From the NCBI RefSeq assembly GCF_910591885.1, contig NC_063283.1, positions 8,479,001 to 8,543,000 on the forward strand: DNA of 64,000 nt, in the 5' to 3' direction. Below are positions 1-12,365 of this stretch, in pieces. Source of the DNA: Bombus terrestris (Eukaryota; Arthropoda; Insecta; Hymenoptera; Apidae). The notes beneath the pieces are model-generated. The model was not told the origin of the DNA and did not search any database. It saw only the letters and a program-made list of their open reading frames with translations. The first letter of the stretch is position 1; every line of letters starts with the position of its first letter. The translations under genes and the position numbers were made by a program.

Positions 1-3000
1 ACGCGGTCTCCGTGGTAAGGAAAGTTTGCGTATCGATGGCGACCTTGCTCCGATGCACGGGGTTAATCGTCGCCTTCGTTTATGAAATCTTATCGAACCT
101 AATCTTCGACCTTCCGGTAGATTCTTACGTGACAAGTCATTTTGTAATTTTGTAGATGTAATTGGAAAATTGATGATAAATATCCTCGGTGGTACATCAC
201 GATATATCGGTAAGGATAGGTACTTGTATCCGTACTTAGGATTAGTCCTATGCTTAGTTCACTGAATTATCAGACTTACGCGGAACATGGACGCGAAACT
301 CTCGAATGATAATAATCATGTACCTACGACAATGCTCGAGTTACGTACATTTCCTATAACGGAACGTGTTGGGAACAAATTTTTCTACACATGGTACATA
401 TATTCGCAATATGTTCTGCGGAAAATATCATTTTCTTCGTACCTTGCATTCACGATAGATAATGAAAAATACTGTGTTACAGATGAACGATAACTACCAA
501 CGAATGGTCATCGCTTACCAGCACAAGGGATGCGCCCTTAGCTGCCTGGTGCTGCCACCAGGAGCTGAGTTTTCTCTCATGGTAACAACCCCAGAACAGG
601 GGTGGCTTACCCTTGTTCAATAATCTACCAGAAGCGGATAACGCGTTCTCTGCACGTTTTAAATGTATTATCTAGAAGGGAAACAAGAAGAGAATTTACC
701 AATAACGCAGCTTCGTGGCGTTAGTCGGCGAACTTTAAACGCTCTGGACAAACATTCTCGTACCCGTTGGAGTGCAGAGGGGAAATTCCGCGGAGCGTTA
801 AATTTCGAACGTGGACACGTGTCGGAGGAATATAAATTTTCCGCGAAATTTTCGCGCGTGGCGTGATTCATTCGCGGTTCGCGTCGATAAATTACTCCTC
901 GTTAAAATTCCTCTCTGGAAAAAGCGTCGTTGTATTACCAGCCTCGTAAAACAAAACGAGAAAAATAACCCGGAGAAACGGTCGTAGTACGAAACAGAAA
1001 CGGAAAGGGGAGAGGGAAGTAATCGATGGAAAAATGTTGGTATTTCCCAAGTGTAAACGGTTTCGAAACACCGTTAATGACGAACGCGATCGAGCCATTC
1101 ATCCAGCGACGACAGAGCCGACGGAACGCGTTAACTTTAATCTTCCGCTTTATTCTAATGCGTCCGTTTGAAACGCGCCCCGTTTCCTTTCTCTCCGCCA
1201 CCCTTCCACCCCTTTGCCCACCCCCCCCCCAGCGTTCTCTGTCGCGCTCTCGCTCCTTAGTCGCAAATTGGCCTCGGCATTCTTTTCTTTATCATTGAAA
1301 AAGTTTCTATTATACCGAGAATTTTCCCGTTCCGCGCGATACCGTCGTGAATAGACGATGTCTGCAATAATAAAAGAATGAAACGGGACAACGGGAAAGC
1401 GTATAGAGTTGCATAACAAGAGAACAGTATCACGGAAAATCACGAACGAGAACGACAAATGCGTTTGGCGTGCCTCCTAATGAGGTCGTTTAGCACAGCG
1501 GCGAGGAGAGCCGGTCTCTGGAGGACCGTATTAATGAATCGGCCGGCTGAAATTGGTGCAGTGCGTCGCTAGAAGCGTACACACGATCGCACACGCGTAT
1601 ACACGAATGGCGAATGCTCGTATACACGTAGGTTGGCAAAGTGAGGAGCGCGTTAAAGGCGCGCCGTTTTCACGTGCAATTAGCCTCCTCATCGGAGGTG
1701 GATCGATGCCGCGAGGAAAGGAAAACACGAGCTCTTTTAGGGAGCTGGTTCTGTTCTACGATTGAAGACCAACCCCTTTGCTGCGAGACAAATAATTCGC
1801 GTGAAAGGTAGAGTTCGCACGACCGAGCCCCGATCGAGTTTCAATGGAGGAACGATTTTAAACGGTGTCTGGTGTTGGAAAGGTGAAACGAAAGCTCGCA
1901 ACGGAGGCATTGTGGTTTTCGTATCGGCCAAAGACGCTGTTTTCACGGTTAATCTTTAGACAATCTCGCGATACAGAAACGTAACGGCATTGTTCGAGCA
2001 AGTTTTCGTATAGAATTTCGATCTGACTGTAAAACATGCCGGGGCGTAATCGAATCCGCAGCAGCCGACGTGAAAGACAGGGGGTGGCATCGAGATCGCG
2101 ACAAAATGGCGGGGTTGGTGGAAATTCATAAGAATCCCGGCAAAGCCCGGGGATACAGGCAGCCGTGGAACGAATACACTGCCTGTGAGCTTCATCGCCC
2201 GCGATTCCCCCTATTCCGCCTCGCTTCGTTGCCGGGTGTCGTCGCCTGAAATAGGAAGTCCTCGGAATCCGCGGCAGCCATATCGCCGGTAAACCAACAG
2301 ATTGGAGCTTGCCGCCTTAATGCCTCTGGCCTGGGGAACGGGGTGGGTGACAGGCCAAACAAATTTATAGGTCTCTTATCCGAAAGATACACGGGATTAT
2401 CCCCCGGGTCGCGCGCGCGTTCGCAGTGGTTCGCGGGGGACGACATTGGCGGCGGAGAGGGCGGTTTCGAGGGGTTGACTCCTCGGCGAGGCAGAGCTCG
2501 AAAAATCGTAAAAACTTTATATAACTCGGCTGAAGGAGCGAGATATTCAACGGCCACGATAGAGGGGGGATGGCGGGGAGGGTGGAACGAGAGACAGAAG
2601 CAGCGAAAGGTAGAGAAGGAATAGCGAGGCGGGGGTTGGCCGCCGTCGGATTCCCGTATAGAGGGGTGGCGAAGAAGGCAGGAAAGACAGTTACCAGAAG
2701 CCAGCTTGCGGAGTTTGTAGCCGAGGGTGGTACTGAAGCGTTTCAGAAAGAACGGGAAGGAAGAGAAGTCTGCGATCGGAGAAAGAGAGTGAGAGACAGA
2801 GGAGAGAGAGCCTGATTTGGGAAGGAGAAACGAAGATTATCGGGGCTGGAACAGAGAAAGGGAAGAAGAGGCCGTGGATGCAGAGGGCAGGGTAAAAGCG
2901 GCGCGTAAAGAGAATAAAACCGTGGGAGGAGGCAGGGAGAGGGAGAGAAGGAGGCAAGGGTCGATTCATTCTAATTCGGTTGTGAAGGCTACAGCTTGTC

Positions 3001-4713
3001 CAACAGCTCTGTAGTATCTGTAGGGTGGCTGCTGGCTGCCACTGTTGCTGCCAATGTGGCCGGTGTACTCCACTGTTTCCTCCACCTCTCTCCGTTGTCC
3101 TCTTTCCTCCCCTTTCCATCCCTCTTTTTCCCTTTCTTTCCCTCTATTTGACCCTCTCTACACATTCCGCTCGCCTCCCGGTCCTCTATCTGTCTCCAGC
3201 GCCGTTGACTTCTCGCCCTTCGGGGAGGGAATATTTTTCAGGAAATTTCCGTGCCCGGATGGATACGCCGGGGCGATGATACTTGCCGGCGACGACACGG
3301 CCCACAGACTTTGTCGACTTGACAAATTGGTAGCGCCGTTGTCGCTTCTATTAGCGCGTCGCGAATGAGGATTTCTGGCCGGAACGTTCTCATCGACGAT
3401 ACCCGGCCCTTCCACCAACACGTAGTGCAGTCGACCACGGTTTTCCACCGACTTTCTTCACCAATTAAGATAGATATCATTCACACTGAGATTTGAGAAA
3501 TCGTTGTTCTTTATCCGATCGAAAAGATGGTACGAGCCGATTACCAGTATTATTTTCAACGGAGGAGATACCGCTTTGATTCGCAGTTCACCTTTTTCCA
3601 TGAATACCATCTTTGCACCAGTTTTGACGAATTCGGTACGACACGTCAGGACGATACGAAACGACCGCGATAAATCGGCGTCCATTTTACGAAGAGCGTA
3701 TAAATTAAGGAATTTATGGGGCTTGGCGTTTCCTCGCCTTTTCAGTCGCGATATTTCCACACGAGTTTCGATGTTACTATGAAAAAGCAGAATTCTTTTT
3801 CGGTCAGAAGCGGAGGCGACGGAGCGTCTCAAAGAGCTGTACGGAAGAGGAGCATACGGCCGGGCTGTTTATGTCGATACAGGTACAATGTAGCCCCTCG
3901 CTGCTCGTTTCCGGCCGCAGTTCCTCCAATCTATCGAACTTCAATCCCCGTCGACTTTCCATTCTGCGCGCGGAAAAACATTCCCAGGGAAATTTCAGCG
4001 ACCAAAAGCCCCCGACTCGGTGACAAGTAGCGCCATAAATAGAGTCGATACGACGGGATACGTCGTATTCCCGTTCGTTCCAGCGTGCCTTGCCAGTCAC
4101 CCTGATATCTTTCTCTGCTTTACACCGAGCCCTGATCCACCCCTGAAAATCACCGTCAAGCCATCGATGGATGGATATCACCGGCAGAGTCTCTCTCCAA
4201 CCTGTTTCAAGCTACACGTCGACGAGCTTCGTAAATAAACCGCCGTACTAAATAAAAATTACAGCGGTGTGCAAGGATCGACGAGTTTGACCGGAAATCA
4301 TCTGAGGCGTATACACGCGCGCATAGTACCAGCCTACGGTATACTCTTGCCGTGATTGGTAGTTGTTTTCTGTTCTGTTCTACGAGTTTTTGCCTGTTGT
4401 ACGCGTGCACTCGCTTTTTCCCTTTTATTTTTATTTATTTTTTGTTTGTTTCCGCGATATTTAAAGTTCTTCGTGATAGTAATTCGAGTAATCGAGTTTC
4501 GATCGCAATGGAGAACCGGCAGTTTAACTGGCAATTTCCAACAATGATATTTCAGACCTTTTATTATTAGTTCCTCGCCAGACTTTACGCTGGATACGAT
4601 ATTTTATTCGCGCATTTGAAAATCGTTGTTTTCGTTGTTACGTACGTCTATCTATGCGTTCTATGTACGCCATCGTGTACATATACGTGTATATATACAT
4701 ATATTTATATACA

Positions 4714-4718
<5 letters not shown>

Positions 4719-4757
<39 letters not shown>
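4719..4757. repeat. (TA)n microsatellite
   Basis: About 39 bases of uninterrupted TA alternation, preceded by an imperfect TATA/CATA-rich stretch from about 4680. Confidence 0.95.
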
Positions 4758-4758
<1 letters not shown>

Positions 4759-5347
4759 CTTTTTTTTATTTCGTTCAAACATGACCGCTCTTTCGAACGC
4801 TCAACGATTTACGAACCGTCAAACGAGTGATCATGTAACTGCCGCGTTACTCGGCTCTCTCCTTTTTTTTTATCCCCCTCTCCCGTTGCCACCACCAATC
4901 GTGAAATATTGTAGACCGTTCTTGTTATTGACGATTGGTTACAAACGTTAAACTGGCCGCCACCAGACAATTATTGCGCCGCTATTGCGGCTGGTAAAAT
5001 ATTTCGCGCGAGCTACGATCGTCTGACCGCGAACACCGCCACCGGAAATAGCATTTCGCGCTTCTCCTATCGCCGTCTGTCACGCGACAATTATCCCGAA
5101 TTTACCGGAAAATTCTACTAATGCGACCGGATTCTTAATTACGATGCTGTGCACGTTAATCGCCTGTCGATACATCGGGCTATTCGACTTTCGCTCCATT
5201 AATGCTGGAAAAATCGAAATAATGGTGGTTTGTGTACGTTACACTGGTCATCTACTATTCCATATCTCGATTAAAATTGTATAAAAGGTCTGAGAAATAG
5301 TGCGACAACAGAGGTTTTCAAGAATCTCCGATTCATCGAATTGCTAC

Positions 5348-5374
5348 TTTATTTATTTATTTATCTATTTATTT
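5348..5374. repeat. (TTTA)n tetranucleotide tract
   Basis: Six to seven TTTA units with one TTTATC interruption. Confidence 0.85.
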
Positions 5375-5688
5375 GTCATTCAAGAGAAAAAATCTGTTAG
5401 AAGAAAGCATCTATCGGAAAAAATTCCACGGCAATCCTTTTAGACCTCGATTAGCCCTACAAAAGTGATAAAAAAAACTTCTGCTCGTTGTAGCTTCAGC
5501 TTCTCGAATCTCGAATCTCCCAAATGCTTGCTAGGATAAATTCTCGTCTTTCAGGCGAGGAGCCCGATGAAATGTTGCAGTCCCGATTGAAATCAGGGAC
5601 GAGATCGGCAAAGAACGGCGGGGAACCGCAGGAAAATTCGCGATGCATTAACGTGAACGATTTCGCGGCCGATTTACAAGCGGGCAAT

Positions 5689-5726
5689 CTTTCTCTCTCT
5701 CTTTCTCTCTCTTTCTTTCTCTGTCT
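5689..5726. repeat. (CT)n-rich tract
   Basis: An imperfect CT repeat with TTTCT interruptions. Confidence 0.9.
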
Positions 5727-6384
5727 GTTTGCGCCTCGCGCACCATTTACTCGAAAGTCCATTTCGGGTTCAGCGACGCGTTCCATAGACGCAGATAGTG
5801 GCCCCGATGGACACGGGATAGCGGCGTTTACAATTTAATCGATGATAAATGCCGACAGATAGGCGGGCCGCGCCCTCTCTCCGCGTGCACCCCGCCGGGT
5901 AAACCACTTGGCGCTCGGTTGCTTCCTATTAGAGCGGCTCTATACATTTCCAGTATGGTCCATTTGGGGCGCGACTACCACCAGGACTCGTCTCCTTTCC
6001 TCGCCGGCGACATGTGGGCTCATCGAAGCAAAACCAGGGAACACCAGGGTCCGTGGGTGTCGTAGGTGCGACATCATCCATCCATCTATCCGTAGGTCGG
6101 CGTAAAGCCCGGTACAATATCCCTTCTGGGACTTCTTTTCGTTCTTTTAATGGCACACCCGTGGCTATCCTTTGGATATCCTACCGCCATATTACGCGGA
6201 CCGCCGCATTTTCCATCGATGATCGCTCGAATTTTCGAACCTGCTGGTCTAGGTTCAACACGTGTCCAAAATAGTTGGTTTAGTTAGACAGTGGACGATT
6301 CGAGCTGGACGTTTCCATTCGTATACTTTACGCTGAACTGACACCACGTTCACTCGTCTCTTGCCTGTGTCTCTTGTGTTATCG

Positions 6385-6773
6385 GTAACGCGAGTAAAAA
6401 TCAATCTTTGTGTCTCTCTATTAGAATTTTTTTATTTCTTGTACGATAGTTTAGCAACAAACGATATTAGTAAATTGACGAGTTACAAGTTGTATGCTAT
6501 ACATTTGTCTATTTTACGATTTCGTCGATTTTCGTCGAACAGGATAATCGGATAACTCGTCGTTCCTAGAATTTATTTGCAAAACCACATTCAAGTTATC
6601 TCATCCAACTTATTATTATTGCGAAAGTGAAATACTTTCACGAGCCGGTATAAGTAAACATATAAATCGAACACCTAGCCGATTGCACAATTTCATCATA
6701 CCTCTTTCACCCGCAATATCTGCACACTGGTTCCCTTTGCTTCGTCCAATCGTAACTCGAGTAAAAATCAATC
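6385..6773. repeat. Pair of 22-bp direct repeats 367 bases apart
   Basis: Copies at 6385-6406 and 6752-6773 share CGAGTAAAAATCAATC exactly and differ at one of 22 positions upstream of it. Sequence outside the 22 bases does not align obviously. Confidence 0.7.
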
Positions 6774-7280
6774 CCAATATCGTTCCATTGTTACTTCGCT
6801 CGTGTAAACGGTCTATAACCTGTATTTAGATTAACGCAGCGCGAATATCGCGCGTTGATGGAGATAAACACGTCGATACATTTTTCAAAATGGAATCACG
6901 TATGGAGTTATAGCGCGGCGGGTTCAATCGTGGCGAAGATCGATCCGCGCGGAAAAGCTGGTCCACAAAATCGGCTGGCGATTCCGGACGGGTATTATCG
7001 GAGCCGTCGACGGCGTCGGTGCGTGAACGATCGCCTCATAATGACGCTAAATATTTTAAGTGTATAAAGGGTTTCGCTTCAATATCGCTTAAGCTGGCCC
7101 ATAGTACTAAAGTGCAGTTTACCGCTGCAACAGCCTGGCCGTTGCACAGAGAGAGGTCAGTTTCACGCTGAAGCTAACCGCTCTCTCCGCGCCACACTAC
7201 ATATCGCCCACATCGAAGCGGTGTGTAAGTACGTGTGGTTTCGGCTGTTCTTGTTGCCAACTAAACTGGCCTCCAACCTC

Positions 7281-7331
<51 letters not shown>

Positions 7332-7372
7332 GCACACACACCCACACACTTTCTCTCTCTCTCTCTCCGTCT
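7281..7372. repeat. Compound (TC)n-(AC)n-(TC)n microsatellite
   Basis: A CT run of about 30 bases passes into an AC run with single-base interruptions and back into CT. Both neighbouring open frames on the minus strand arise from this tract. Confidence 0.95.
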
Positions 7373-7469
7373 CTCCTTCTTTCCCTCTTGCCGACTGTAA
7401 ACTGCGTTTCAAGCTTTATACAACCACCGTCTAATAAGTGCATCTCTCGTGCAAAAGGAATGAAAAGGT

Positions 7470-7496
7470 AGAGAGAGAGAGAGAGAGAGAGAGAGA
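7470..7496. repeat. (GA)n microsatellite
   Basis: About 27 bases of GA alternation, 100 bases past a TC tract of opposite strand sense. The two could pair as a long imperfect hairpin. Confidence 0.95.
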
Positions 7497-10400
7497 AGCT
7501 GCCTTTACCAAAGAGGAAATAGTTTGGCTAAAACGTATCTCTAAATGCACAGAACGTTTTTATCCCCCCTGCCCACCCGTGCATCTGCTCTCTTCTTTGC
7601 TAGATGCTTTTTTCCTTGTTTCCATTTGCTTGTTAAGGATACCCGGTTCAATAGGAGGATGAAATTGCCGCGGTGGTCGATGTTGAATTTTTAAGCAACA
7701 TTCCCGACAGATCGATTTTGCTGGATCACGGAAATTAAGAATGTCTCTGCGGGGTTAAATCGGCGAAAGAGTTATCGAGAATCGTTTAGATAGTTTGGAT
7801 GGATAGTTATTTGGAGGATTGAAAGTACAACGATAGCTGTAGATCTTGGCTAGAGCATCGGTTGAAATGTGTTCATTTGGCAGCATTGGCTTCCTTCTGG
7901 TATTTATCTTTTAGTTTATTTTTTAGTTTCATAGATCATAACGCGTTAAACGAAATACATTTCGACGTTATTAGAGCAAACGTGGTTCTACGGACGAGGC
8001 ATTTCTGAGAGAAATATGGCAGGCGAGTGCAACTTTATCACTCGACAAATCGAATATAACCGACGAACAGAAGCAAGCTTTTTACAAACAAAATCAAACT
8101 CCACTATTTTTACTACTATGATCCGACTTTATACACTTTGTTTCCCATTGAAAAGCGGGCAGAAACGATTCAAGATCCGTCAAACTAATTAGGATCAATG
8201 TCCATTTGTTCCGAAGGACAATCGCGAGGTGTAATTAGTCTGTTCCAAGAAGCTTTGCGAGCGTGTAAGGTTTCTAACATCGAACAGAGTAGAAGGAAAA
8301 CCGGCCGCGTTGTGTTTAAACACGCAAACAGTTATCGCGAACCGACAACGCCAACGTCGGCATCAGGTTTCGCGAACCTGCCACACTCTCTGTTCCGCGT
8401 TTAACGAACACATCCACCGACTGAATAAATAATCCACGCAAATGCACATAAAAATGTTGCGACCGGTCGACCGCGGAGTAATCAGTTCGCGTTGCGACGC
8501 GGCGACGTTTCATTTTTCATCCCCCGCGCGCGCCCAACGCGCCGCCCATTGTTCCTCGAACTGCCTTAGAAAAAAACATGCCCGTTTTCCTGTTTATATT
8601 ATAATTTTCACGATAGTTCTTTTGGCTGAGAACACGGGAGATTTAGTGGAACGCTTGGATCGTAGCTTGCTACTTTGAAACCTTGATAGCTTCATAATGC
8701 GATAGCTGCGCGGCAAAAATTTACTCCTCGAGCCAGCCAGGAATTTCACCGAAGGGTGGAAAAGTTTTAGAAGCGAAACACTGTGAATATAACGCTTACG
8801 AAGTAACAGCGTATATCTTCGTAGATAAGTAAATTACTTATGAAAGCTGTTCTAAGCAAGCAAGCTAGGGGGTTAATTGAGACGCGCAAAACAAGACGAA
8901 GCCTTTGTTTCTCCTACTTTCTAAATTTATTAACGGCAAATACCATACAGTTAGTTTCGAAATCTTACGAGTTTCCATCGTAAAACTATTCCCTGAAAAA
9001 CAGTTTGCGATCGAACTTGTTTAACTTCATGATTTACTTTGTGACTCCTTTCATGGTTATACACGTTGAGCTCGATACGCTTCGCAGAATATAGCGTCGT
9101 AGTAGCAACATCATGGACGTCATCGTACGTAACGCATTTATCGATACTTGTTTCATCGATTAAGATATCTATTCCAAAATCTCAGACCGGCTCGTAACGA
9201 AACGTAGAACACCGTGTAGAAGAGACGATCGCACGGACTGGCAAGGAGGCTGAATGGGAACGGCTTGAAGAAGAGAACGACACAGCGGACGATCGTTAGA
9301 AAGCGCGGCGGAGGATCGAGAACATTTAGCGAGTGGCTCGGAACAATCTCGCGGTGCAAAGTAACTCTCGCAGAAGGTATATGTCGGTGTTGTGCATAAG
9401 CCGCGAGGCGGATAGGTGTACAGATCGAGAGGGGTGTAGGTGTGTGTTTGTTTTCCTCTGTCGGGTGGCGTGCGGAAAGCGAGCTAGCGGAGGCGATGGA
9501 GAAGACGAGTGCCAGCCCCGGGCGATGGTCGTTTCCCGGGCAAGTAGCCGGAGTGGATGGATAACTTGGCCATTGTGACGAGCGATGGCCTCCAGCAAGA
9601 GTAAATGATTGCCGGGGAAGCGGATACGGTAGAGAGGGTGCCGGCGGGTCTTTGTTGTTTCGAATAACCGAAGGGTTCTTCGATGGGGCCCATCGAAACA
9701 CCACCCCCGTCCAATAGTACTCTCTCCTTCCTGCTTGCGAATCGCGATCCTCTTTATCCTTCTCCGTCTCATTCCTCGTTCTACCGCTTTTACCACCACC
9801 GCCATCTCCACCACCAACCCCCCGTAGCACTTCGGCCCGTTCTCTTTACCGCTATTATCGGTAATTAGAAGTACCCTCGTGGCCACGCGACCATTTCAAC
9901 CCGATGAGAGCGGGCCGGTGAGCCACGCGATCGGTAACAACTTCGCTAATTCGACGAAGGGAATTTCTACTGGAATATCTGCCCACCGAACTGTTATCTC
10001 GTGAGTCGTGTTAATTGGAGATGGTCATGATTTGTTTGCCTCTACGTCGGGGAGACGATGATTGTTTCCTTTTTGTTTCTTTTAAAAGCGTAGGGGATGA
10101 ATGGCAGGGGGCTGAAATTTGATTTCTGATTCGGATTTACAAAGTATCCAAAGGTTTGGTTCAGATTTTGTGTCCGTGGCTGCTGGTCTCTCGGTTATGG
10201 TAAGCCAATATGGTTCTTTGCTTTGGAAAGGCATCGCAGTACAAAGGGCGGACGGTGCTGAGCGATGTGCAGAGTTTGTGGAATAGATACAATACATTAG
10301 TCATAAAATTCTGTTTTCAAAGGAAACACGTTAATATTTGAGATTAAAGCTCCTCCGACAGAATATCCAAGAATCTTCCGCTCCGTTACCTCGCGATTGT

Positions 10401-11697
10401 CTAAACCTTGTTAAAACTCTTTGCGATTATTCATCATTGATTTTCTGTATACCCGAGCACGGATACCTAAGATAAAGTATTTACTGCTGCCTTCTTACTT
10501 GGAAAATTAGCTCGATAATTCCGCCCCTGACAATCTAGAATTACCTCGAATTAGGGGTCGTCGATTTGCTCAAAAACGAACAGAATCTTCCCTCGATTTC
10601 CCCTAATTTTCCTCTTTATCTTCGAATCTTTCCTTAAGAAAACACAACATTTCGCAAATTACCTTGCAGTATTACCTTACAACAATACTTCACAGCGTTA
10701 CCGTACGGTATTTCCTATCCTTTAAAGTACAACAAACAACGAACAAACTAATTCTCGTTTTAAAAATTCGAAATTTATCGAGACAATCTCTGGCGAGATG
10801 TTTCCACGGAATAAATATTATTCCAAAGCGGAAACATACATTGCATTCTGTTGGAGACCGCGAGTCGAAGAGAAAAGCATCGTTCGTTGTGGCGGGTTTT
10901 CGGCATGGAAGCTCGCGGGTTCGCGAATCGCATTACGCCACTCTCCTCTTTTCCAACGAGGAATACGCTCGATGTGTTATGTTATCGGGAGTGAGGGTGG
11001 GGCTGCCGCAAAGGGGAGGAATACTTTGAGCAGCAGCAACGAGTCTTTGATCAGAATCTATCAAAAGGATTGGTTGCTCCATTGTGGCCCGCGTTCCGCA
11101 TCGGTATTACTTGCCATTGCGATCAGAACGTGTACCCTGGCTACGAATATTAACGTTCCACTGGATGCAGCGGCCCGGTCACAATGCGCCAGCCAATCTC
11201 TCTGATAGTAGCTAGAGAAACCTTGCACCGATCCGATATCAGGCTAACTAGTTATCGGGGCCGCGAGTTTAAGGCAGAAAAGCCGCGTGGCCCCGACTTT
11301 TGCCCGCTTGTCGACGCGAGACGACAAGTCAAAGCGAAAAAAATTCCAAAGTGTTCTCTCCCTCTATCTGGCCTCTCCGGTGCACCCTTAATAGGCCTGC
11401 TTCCTAATAGCCGTCTCGGATGCACTTATCGCGATTGCGTTGCAACGTTGCAGCATCGCGCGGATACCGCATGCTTCCGGTCGATATTTTTTTTTTCTTT
11501 CCTCTCCGCATCGTTCTTTTTACCTTTCTTCCTTTTTTCTCCCTTTCGATTCAACGACAAGGAAAACGGACGAAAGCGTTTATCCGGGCCAAAGAGTTTG
11601 GTAGGAACGAAGTTTAAAGAAAGGGAAGAGAAACAGAGAGATGATGTAGGGGGTGGTGACCCGGAAGGCGTACGGGAGAACAAACGGGCAACGAGAA

Positions 11698-11720
11698 GAA
11701 GGAGGAGGAGGAGGAGGTGG
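11698..11720. repeat. (AGG)n trinucleotide tract
   Basis: About seven AGG units inside a purine-rich block. Confidence 0.85.
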
Positions 11721-12347
11721 ACCATGTTCATCCAAAAAATCGCGGATATCACTGGTAACGCCGACTGAACAAAAGGAGGAAAAGAGCAAAGGGTGGAAAA
11801 CGAGCAAGGAACGGTGAGTGGAAAAAAGGGAAGCAACGATGGTAAAAAGAGGAAGATGACCGAGAGAAGAAAGAGGAAAGGTTCTGTGTGTCGTTTCCTT
11901 TCTTCCCTTACACCGTTGGCTGGTGTAAAGAGCGTGGAAATGTGGCGCAGATGGGAATGCGGATTGTGCTACGCGCGAGAGAAGGTGGAGCAAGAATCGA
12001 AACTCGGGGACTTTGAGATCCAGTCGATAAAGCTATTAGCATTTAGACGAGCTGTCGCCGGCGTCGTTCGCCTCTTCTCCACCCCCTGACCACCCATTTC
12101 TGCCAGCCGTCCCTCCGCCGCCTCGCTCTTCTCACCCTCTTTATCTCTTCTGTGTGTCGGTTCCCCTACTTTCCTCGTGCTCGCTTCTCCGCCCTTTTTC
12201 CCGCGTCCTCTTTCCCTCTTTTCCAACGGTGGCTCCGCCGCTGAAATGCATACCGATGTATCACCATCCCCGCGCATTCCACCCTCCGGCCCTCGAAATC
12301 TGCACGTGTATATACGCACACACGAACTGCGGTACGGGCCTTGCTTT

Positions 12348-12365
12348 TCCTCCTCCTCCTCCTCC
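12348..12365. repeat. (TCC)n trinucleotide tract
   Basis: About six TCC units in a pyrimidine-rich block. Confidence 0.8.

Larger units (their letters stand above)
1..9150. other. Gene-free region, distal upstream flank of Hmx
   Basis: No open reading frame here has recognisable protein similarity or consistent splice signals. The short frames on both strands look like chance frames in CpG-rich DNA. What can be seen is a possible structured hairpin near 522-618, a TA tract, an ATTT tract, several TC/CA/GA microsatellites between 5.6 and 7.5 kb, and a 22-bp direct repeat (6385-6406 and 6752-6773). Given the homeobox gene downstream, long-range regulatory DNA is a reasonable inference but nothing in the sequence proves it. 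Confidence 0.5.

Noticed and set aside
7163..7412. Cys-Val and Arg-Glu repeat proteins on the minus strand
   Set aside because: These are direct translations of the CA and CT microsatellites.
9153..9830. 225-residue open frame on the minus strand, the longest upstream of Hmx
   Set aside because: It is rich in Ser, Pro and Arg, shows no domain, and overlaps an equally long frame in another phase, as expected of CpG-rich non-coding DNA.
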